In this document: one piece after another, positions 24,001 to 33,000 of the stretch | How positions within the stretch are numbered: the stretch's first letter is position 1 | Layout: the number at the start of each line of letters is the position of its first letter | Origin: Heliocidaris erythrogramma | Taxonomy: Eukaryota > Echinodermata > Echinoidea > Camarodonta > Echinometridae | Length of the DNA stretch: 64,000 nt | Assembly (NCBI GenBank): GCA_025617745.1 | Contig: CM046861.1 | Span: 15,349,563 to 15,413,562 of the forward strand | Reading direction: 5' to 3' | The notes under the pieces: model-generated | What the model was told of the DNA's origin: nothing | The model's database searches: none | What the model saw: the letters and a program-made list of their open reading frames with translations, nothing else | Made by a program: the position numbers and the translations under genes

Positions 24001-27000
24001 GCTTAACAGCGTTTCACGCTGGAAGCACCTATTGACACATCTAGTGGTTAATTAACTTTGGAGTAGTAAATTATTAGAGGTTGGAGCAATAAAGGACTAA
24101 TCCACAAGTGTGCTGTTTTGAGACAGACTCACTTGAAGTTAGTATTACAATGCAACTGAACATGAGGATTATGAGTTGGTCAATTCCACGGTATCGGAAG
24201 GAAATTTAGATACAGTTTGTGTGTGATTGTCCTTCCGTTACTGTGGAATTGACCAGTTGCATCTGTCATTTGACAAACTTATCATTTGAATTTGAATTTG
24301 ACATCTTTAACTAATAGCCACTTCGAGTTTTCTACAGGATTTTAATGAATCAGCTTTCCCTCATCAAATCTGCACCAATTAGTTGTATTTCCCACTCTTT
24401 CATAATTAAAAAAAGATAAGAATGTATATTAAATGAACCAATGTGAGTAAAAATTACAAAAAAATCAACAAGAAATTGCCATTTTGGACATGAAAATAGT
24501 GATTATAAATTTCTTTATGCTTCGACGATTTAGAGACTTCAGTGATTACTTTACTGTTTATTAAATTGCTCTTATTCATGAACGGACAATGTACTGCAAT
24601 AGAAATGGACTCAAATTTTCTAGCGTTATTTTTATTCCCTGCACTTTCTGGGCCGTTTCATAAAACTTGTTATCAATAACAAGTTACAATAATTGTTATA
24701 AGCTACTGAAATCCTTGAATCTGATTAGCTGAGAGCAAATTTGTCATAGAAATCGGGTAGTTGCTATTGATAAGAAGTTTTATGAAACAGGGCATGGACT
24801 CAAATTTTCTAGCGTTATTTTTATTCCCTGCACTTACTAGGCCCTGTTTCATAAAACTTGTTATCAATAACAAGTTACAATAATTGTTATAAGCTACTGA
24901 AATCCTTGAATCTGATTAGCTGAGAGCAAATTTGTCATAGAAATGGGGTAGTTGCTATTGATAAGAAGTTTTATGAAACATGGCACTGGTCATGGATAAT
25001 TTGTAACACAGAGCATTCTGGATCAAAAATAAAAATAAAACATCATTAAAAGGAGACAAGTTGTAGAAAAGAAGGGCATGCTCACATTAGTGCTACTCCT
25101 ACCAACTCGTTTTTCATGAAAGTGCGAGTTAGCACCCTAGTGCACCAACCTCCCTCAATTACTAAATTAGCTCTGAGGCAACTGACAGAATTGTCTAGAC
25201 TTCAAACGTAAAGTGTCTCCATTTCCACTTTACTGAGTTAAAATTTTGTAAAAGTGCCATGGTGCAAAAAATTGTTACAAATGGTTAGTAATCAGTAAGC
25301 TAATAAATAGGAAACAAAAAAAATCCTCTTAAAAATAGTACATCATCAGAACATTGCTGACTTGTAAGAAACAGCAGACACAAAACATAAAGAGCATCCT
25401 TTTATACTTTGTTTTTCGTGCTCCTAAATATTTGATATTACATGTATTTACATAAAGAGACAAAAGATGTCTTCAGCATTTCATAAATATCTTAAGTGCC
25501 AATTAGACTTTGATGCAATTTCAATAATGGTGTTTATTTAATAAAATAATGCCTTGATGCCAAAGGCTGAATTGTGCATGCTTTATATTGTTGTGAATAC
25601 ATAATGTGTTATTTGAATACATAATTATTTTATAGATAACATTTAACAAATTCATAGTGACGAAGCTTTTCGACCTGCACTCATCGGGTCACAACGCAGG
25701 AATGAGAGAATACAAGAAAATACAAAAGTCAAGGAAGGGTGTGTACAGCGACCCGGATATGATCCGGGCACGCTAAAATAATCGAAGCGCTTGTACAAAC
25801 TCCTTTTGTCGGCACAATAGCGGATCTCTCGACTGAATTCAGCAAGTGCTGATCAATAGCAGAGTCGCTGTGACTGCGGCATTGAACATTAGTGACGCTA
25901 GCAGCGGTTTTGCAATTACGCTTCGGCTGTGCTCGGCTACCAGCTGATGTCTGTCGTACCACGGAGGGTACGTGCTGTTTAATGCGGTCTGCTAGACGCT
26001 GAGATGTACGGCCAACGTAGACGGCTTCACACCGACAATGATACTGATAAACGACATTGCTCATTTGGGGGGAAGGCAGTACATCCTTGCGAACTGCGGG
26101 TAGCATTCTATTAGTAGAGAACACGACACGTGTTCTCTACTACTCTTCAATGCCGCAGTCACAGCGACTCTGCTATTGGTCAGCACTTGCTGAATAGTCC
26201 GGCTTGTTCCAAGGCGTATAACCTGGCTCAGTTCACTATTGTTGCCCGAGCACGCAGCTTTCAACATCTTCGCTTCTTAGAAGCGTTGTTCATTCAGTCG
26301 AGAGATCCGCTATTGTGCCGACAAAAGGAGTGCAGGTCGAAAAGCTTCGTCACTATGAATTTGTTAAATGTTATCTTTAAGTTTTGTAGTACCAATCGTC
26401 TGTTTGTATAATTATTTTACTTTTAAGCATACAATTTTATTTATTTATTTATTTTGTCTTGTTTTACCAGGGTAGCTTCATCAGTAATTTTGACACTGGT
26501 TTATACTAAAAAGAAGGTCCTGCAATTTCCCCATCCTCTAAAATTTTGGGGTTGAAGGAAGGTATTTTTCTCTAAAAGGAAATTGCAAATATTTTTGATT
26601 TTAGAATGGATAGTTTGTTTCAATGCATTGATATGAATACATACATATTAAAGGGAACAAAAACAATGGTCACGAAACTTTGTCTAAATATGTAAAGGCA
26701 TGTATGCAGATTAAACCCAAAGTTCTGCTAAAAATTAAAAAAAATTAAAATAAATTGTAACAGGATCAAACAAAGTAATCACGGACCATTAATATCTCCA
26801 GGTAAAAATGAATGGCATCTGCCAAATAATTCTAAAAGACAATGAGACTGGTACTCACCTTCTGGTCCAAATTTGACAGCTTCCAACATGAGCTTGAAAG
26901 CAGACATTGTCCCTGTATGATGAGTACCACTCTCTTTACTATAAGAGAGCTGAAGCAAACTTCTTTCCTTGAGCAGTGAGAGGGGATATTTATTTCCTGA

Positions 27001-30000
27001 AACAAAAACAAAAAGTTTTCAAATTTGCTTGATGATATTAAAATTGTTTTCCTTTAAGATCAAGTCACATTTACAGCTTTATTCAAGGCCATCATTCTAC
27101 TCAATGCAATTGAAACATATATTTTGTTGTGAATTTCGAATCGCTGCATTTCACGCCTAGCGGCGCCACTTGCTTACTTTTTTTCTTTTAAGTCTTGCAC
27201 ATCTTTTGACACCAAGTTTACAAAAATCTGTCATACCGTTACCCAAAAAAACAAGGAATTGAAGAGTTTTGCGTACAAAACGAATTGGAAACTGCATTTC
27301 CTCTTTCATTTTTAAATTAAAATTTCCTCTTTTTAAAACTGTAATTATCATCTATTCTAACTGAAAATTATTTCATATAACACTTTGAAACAGCAGACTT
27401 AAAAAAACAAATAAAGTTGAAAAACTAGGAAATACTTAAGAAATTCATAAAACAATAGAATCCAAAGAATTGAAATCACTTTCAAAAATTTGTCTTATGT
27501 AATAATGTTTTTACAGTTTAGAAAGTACTTCTTGCATTGAAATTTTTCTCCAAGTCCTTCCTTTACTTGATTTAAATTACTTACCAATCACAATGTATAT
27601 CTATGCATATAATTTGCATAAATTATAATATCAAACAAGGGCAACGCAAAGCGTAGCATCCCCTCGCAGGGTACAAATGGCCAATATACTGTACGTAAGA
27701 ACAAGTTAACTCCATTAGACTATACTATTACGAGGCAAGAAAGTTACTAATACCTAGGTATTGGATGTACAGAAACTTCAGAAAGTTTACTACTTTATGG
27801 AATGACCCATGAGAAGATCAGGGGAGCGTTTCATCAAGCGTTTTTTTCAGTGATTTTTACTGACAAATTTGCTCTCAGCCAGTCAGATGCAAGGATTTCA
27901 GTAGCTTATAATAGTTGTAGGTAAAAACCACTGAAAAATCACTTGAAACAGTCCCCTGAAAATAAACTTTCTCATGTACATAATTCGGAATTTTTGCATA
28001 TTTAATGAGCTGTGACCTTTGTACTTTGACTTACATATTCAACAACATTACTTAATACGTAAACCACAAACGCGTTCGAAAACCCTCAGACACACCCGAA
28101 CTCAGGGATTAACTCCTGACAAAGGGTCTATAGAAATTGCTTTAAGTACTGCGTTCGGAATGCGCTCGAACGGGGCCCGTTTGAACGCTTGGATTATCTC
28201 CCTGACTTGCTTACAGGCTCGACTCGGCTGCCCAGAAAGGAGCGCCTACCGCTACCATAAAGTTTTTGCCCGCTCGATTGCCCGGTGCGTCTCAGGCTAT
28301 AGCTATTTTTGCATATTTAATGAGCAATGAGCTATGAGCTATGACTTTTGACCTACATACTCCGAAATCAAACCTAAGCTGTAATTTGATACCATGTACC
28401 TTCATACCAAATTTCATTAAAATCTGTCAACATTACTAAAGTTATCGAACGGAAACCACATTTTCAGATTTTCGCATATTTAATGAGCTATGAGCTTTGA
28501 CCTACATACTCCGAAATCAAACTCAGGTTATATGTTCATACCATGTACCTTCTTACCAAATTTAATTAAACTCTGTCTAACAAACCACATTTTTCGGATT
28601 TTCGCATACATGTATTTAATGAACTATGACCTTTGACCTACATACTCCAAAATCGAACTTAGGCTGTATTTGGATACCATGTCGCTTCATATCAAATTTC
28701 ATTAAAAATCCTTCAAACATTACTGAAGGTAGCGAACGGATACCACATTTTCGGACTTTCGCATATTTAATGAGCTATGGCTTTGACCTTTGACCTACAT
28801 ACTTCGAAATTTAACTTAAGCTGTATTTTGATACACTTGTACCTTCATATCCAATTTCATTAAAATCTGTCAAACATTACTAAAGTTATCGATCTGAAAC
28901 CACATTTTCAGATTTTCGCATATTTAATAAGCTATGACCTTTGACATTTGATGTACATACTCCGAAATCGAACTTAGGCTATATTTTGATACCATGTACC
29001 TCACAGTTTTAAATCCTATATGAGGGACCTTCTCACCTTTCTCTATGTCCTCCATGAGTTCCACTGGTTCCCTTCCCCGGAGTTCACCAGACAAGGCCAA
29101 GCTTTTCACTTCCTCTAAGGTCACCCATTTCTGTGCACGCTGCTCATCATTGGTGGGGGATTGTGGGAAAGCTGTGTTGATTTTTTTTAAAAGGGAACAT
29201 GCAACCGGTGGTGAATTTAGGAGGGGCAATAACAAGTTCTTGCCCCCCCCCCCCCCCACCCCCTTTAAAACCCAATGTGTCATACCTCAAGTAAACATAT
29301 ACAAAATTGGCCCCTAACAAATTTTTGGCCTCCGAAACAGTACACCAGCAAAATATGATTACTGAGTAATCCTCTTTTTATTGTAATTCCCCCCCCCCCC
29401 CCCCTCCCCCTCAAAATTGTACTAGCCTTAGGAATCTACACATGGTTTTCATTTTCTGAAATTCCTCACCCTTGGTATCAACACCAAGGGTGTAGTGTAC
29501 TGGCGAGAATGCTGCAAGCATGCACTGCAGCAACTAAGGTATACAGTCAATCCTGACTTCGCGACCACCTGTATAAAACGACCACCTGTCTATAAAGATC
29601 ACAATTTTTGTTTCCCCTAACAAATGTTTCTCATTGAAACATTTAAAATATTAAAGAAACCTGTACATAAAACCCACCTGCTCATAAAGACCACTTTTGT
29701 TTCCCTTGAGTGGTCTTTATGTACAGGTTTCACTGTAAAATTATGTATTCTATGCCCTTGGCGCTTGGTAGTACTCTTTGCAGTACTCTTCTACTCATAG
29801 GAAGGACAAAATAGTCAATTATCATTGCATACTACTGCACCCGATAATATTGCATTTTTCACCTTTGAATCAGAAAGGAAAATCTCTGAAGAGAGTGCAA
29901 GGGAGATTACAAAAAAATTAAAAATGCCTCTTGATTCATGCAATCCTGTAACATGATCATTGAGCTAAATGAAGGCCCGTTCACATAACCCCCATGGTTT

Positions 30001-33000
30001 AGAGAGCAGAAGTATGCATATAGTAAACCGTGGCAGTTTACCAGTTTTTTAACAATTTGGAGACAATTGTCCACATTTTGTGGTTTGGCTCAGTAACTTC
30101 TGATTCAGAGCCCTAAAAATTATACCAGATGCACGCGTGGAAAAAACAAAAAATTCTGCACACACTGTGTCCATTTTTGTTGCATGACCACATTGCGTTT
30201 GATACCAGGAAGTTTAAAAAGAAGAATAAGTTTTAAAATCCTTAAATTGGCAACACATTGAGAGCTTCCAAATCATTGTTTTTTCATCAAAATTGGCAAT
30301 GTTTTCAACTTTTCAATAAAGTTCCTAACCATGTATGTTGTTTGCAAAGACATTACATTTTATTAGAACCAGTAAAGCATTAAAAGAAAAATGTTGCCAA
30401 TTTGAAGAATAAAATGAGATCAATTTAGTCCTTAAATAATTCCTGTCCTGAAAGGATTAAAGCATACTGCACTTTATATTTGTGTATCTTATAACACAAA
30501 GAAAAGTGAATACGCGTAGGATCTTTGAACTACTTTTCATCCCCACTAGCCTTTCATTTACAATTTTTTTTAAAAAATGCAGTGGTTTACCACAGCATGC
30601 AGGTACATTAACGAGCCTTGAAATAGCTAGGGGTGGTTGGGAATGGCTCTGGGAATTCTACAATATGTGAAGTTACATTATTATTACAGTATCATGTCTC
30701 CTACAACCAAACGATTAATTTCACTTTCACCTTCCAGTTCCACAAGGATCCTCATCATAAAATTATGCACATTTAACTGTTCAAATACAAATCAATGCAT
30801 AATGATACACTGGGCAGTATAAGAAAAACAAATTTAAAAAGTTGGATTGTCTAATTACGTTCATTTGGAGTTCAAAATACATGTTCATGTTGTTATTTAC
30901 AAGAACAACAAGCTTTTCTAAAAAAAAAACATATAGGCCTACTTCAACTGTGATAAATGTGAAAAATCTTGAAGGTAACTTCACGGTATCAAAAAAAATA
31001 CTGGATACTAAGTAATTCAAAACCAGAATAAGAGTATCAAATTTTGTTGTTGACATAGTTGAAACAACATGCCTTCAATATAGTGCCTGAACAAGATCGG
31101 GCCAAACCAAAGGTATTTTATTCCATTTGTTACCACCTACATCAAAAATGTTCATAATGATGATAAGTTAATAGCACTATGATAGCTTATCATGGAAAAT
31201 AATAATTCTCAATATTAATATGTTATAAATTCAACAATAGCTGGTATATGTTAGTAACATATTAGACATAAAATGACCAAACACCTTGGATTTGCCCACT
31301 CACGAAACCATCCCAAATTGGGGCTCCGGCTGTGTCAATTTTGGCAGTGGTCGACCTCCAAGTTGAAGAGGTAAAAACACCAGAATAATCAGCAAAATTC
31401 TGGGAAAATACTTCCTTTATACATTTTAGGATGATAATATGTCTTATTTCCAGAGAATTCTTTGCACTGGATCACGATCACCCTGATCAACTGAAATTTT
31501 CTGGCTGTTTTGACAGCTCCTATGAAGCTCTCACACAAGTTTGAGATCACACACTCCTCAAAGGGAGGCACTCCCCAAAGTACGAAGGTACAGAGTGAGA
31601 GGTTATCTCTAAATAACCTCGCATATATGTGAGTGGGATAAGCCGATATATTCTTTTAAAACAGGCTAGATTATGCCAGAAATTTAGCAATTATATCCAC
31701 ATCAGCAAGCAATGGTCATATTGACCATTAGGATCATTTACATGTGTGTATACTGGGTATTGGGGATACAGATGTAATTTTGTTTGAAACTGAGGTTTTT
31801 GTGGGCAAACTGATACTTACATGTAGGTATCACTCTTTACATATTACGTTATAAGTTCGTTAAGATACAAAATGTAGAAAGTTATAAAAACTTACATTTA
31901 CAGCCTTGTTTTTCGTAGTTGTTACACAGACCTCCATACGTATGACGACTGCTCTCAATATGTTGCGCACTAGTGAGGCCGCTCTACATGGTTACGCACC
32001 ATAGATACGTACACAAGCTATACGGACAAGGTCGCTATTACAACGACGGGTGGCCGTTCTCTCCCAAAGACTTTTTCAATTATTGCTCCTCGCCATTAAA
32101 GCACTTTGCTTAATATCCTTGCACCAGAAGGAATACAGCAGATTGTAGAGAATGCACGACGAGAAGCCTTATCGCTAGACTAAACTCATTAACAACCCCC
32201 AAGCTGTCTTAACAACAGGTAAACAACGAGGTGGAGATCGATGAACCGATCGCGCCGGTACCACTACGAGCGCTGAGGGCTCCCTTCATCATAATCGTGA
32301 AAAATACAAAATGGATGCTCTGACGGGACTCGATAGGAGTTATTGACAAAAAGTACCCAAAATTTCAGGAAACCCTCTTCAAAGGTCACAAAACAAACTG
32401 GTAAGTTTTAATCATCTATTATTCACCATAATTATTTATATTTAAGTAGATTTCAATATATGGGTTTCACTTAAATATAGCCAAAAATGCACAGTGATAC
32501 ATATTAGTACCGTACTGACTATTGCCTGCGTTCCTACACAGTCGGCAATGGCGTGTGCCTATGAGTGATTATATCCACTCATAGCTACATTCCTATACTT
32601 CGTGTGTATAATGTAGGCAGTCATACACCTCAACTTTTTAAAACACCACTGCACAAAAGTCACAAACATTCACTCAAAATCGGCATTTAATTTACAAAAA
32701 CCGACCACTAAATATTCAAGAAATACAATAAATTCAACTCACCGATGTTGGAAAATATATTTCAAAAAATGAAATCCGTAATTTACTCTCGATTCTCGCG
32801 AAACGAGCTATCGGAGTCATTGTGTACATTTCCTGGTCGCCGCGGGCGCTGACATCTCCCCAAAAGAGTTTTGTCCTTAAAAATTCGGTCCCTATATGGC
32901 GTACACGGAAAAGTCCCGATTTTCTGTGTGCGCGATCGTAAAGATCGATGTGCGCTTGCGATCCCGAGTTTTTCGTGGACAAAAAATTTATTGGCCGATT

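Larger units (their letters stand above)
21420..26858. other. Intron 4: repeats only
   Basis: Contains a 77-bp hairpin element (22364-22440), C-run and CT tracts at 22230-22740, a degenerate tandem near 23060-23170 (ttcacacntgacncagtgaa), tandem MITEs (24605-24987) and a Penelope-like fragment (25634-26382). No exon recognised. Confidence 0.65.
26997..29036. other. Intron 3: AT-rich, then degenerate tandem repeats
   Basis: Nothing recognised in 26997-27820 apart from short AT-rich sequence. A foldback MITE lies at 27821-27958 and a tandem array fills 27990-29015 up to exon 3. Confidence 0.6.

Noticed and set aside
25729..26411. An intact GIY-YIG endonuclease gene
   Set aside because: Domain pieces are split over both strands, truncated and deleted; it is a retroelement relic.
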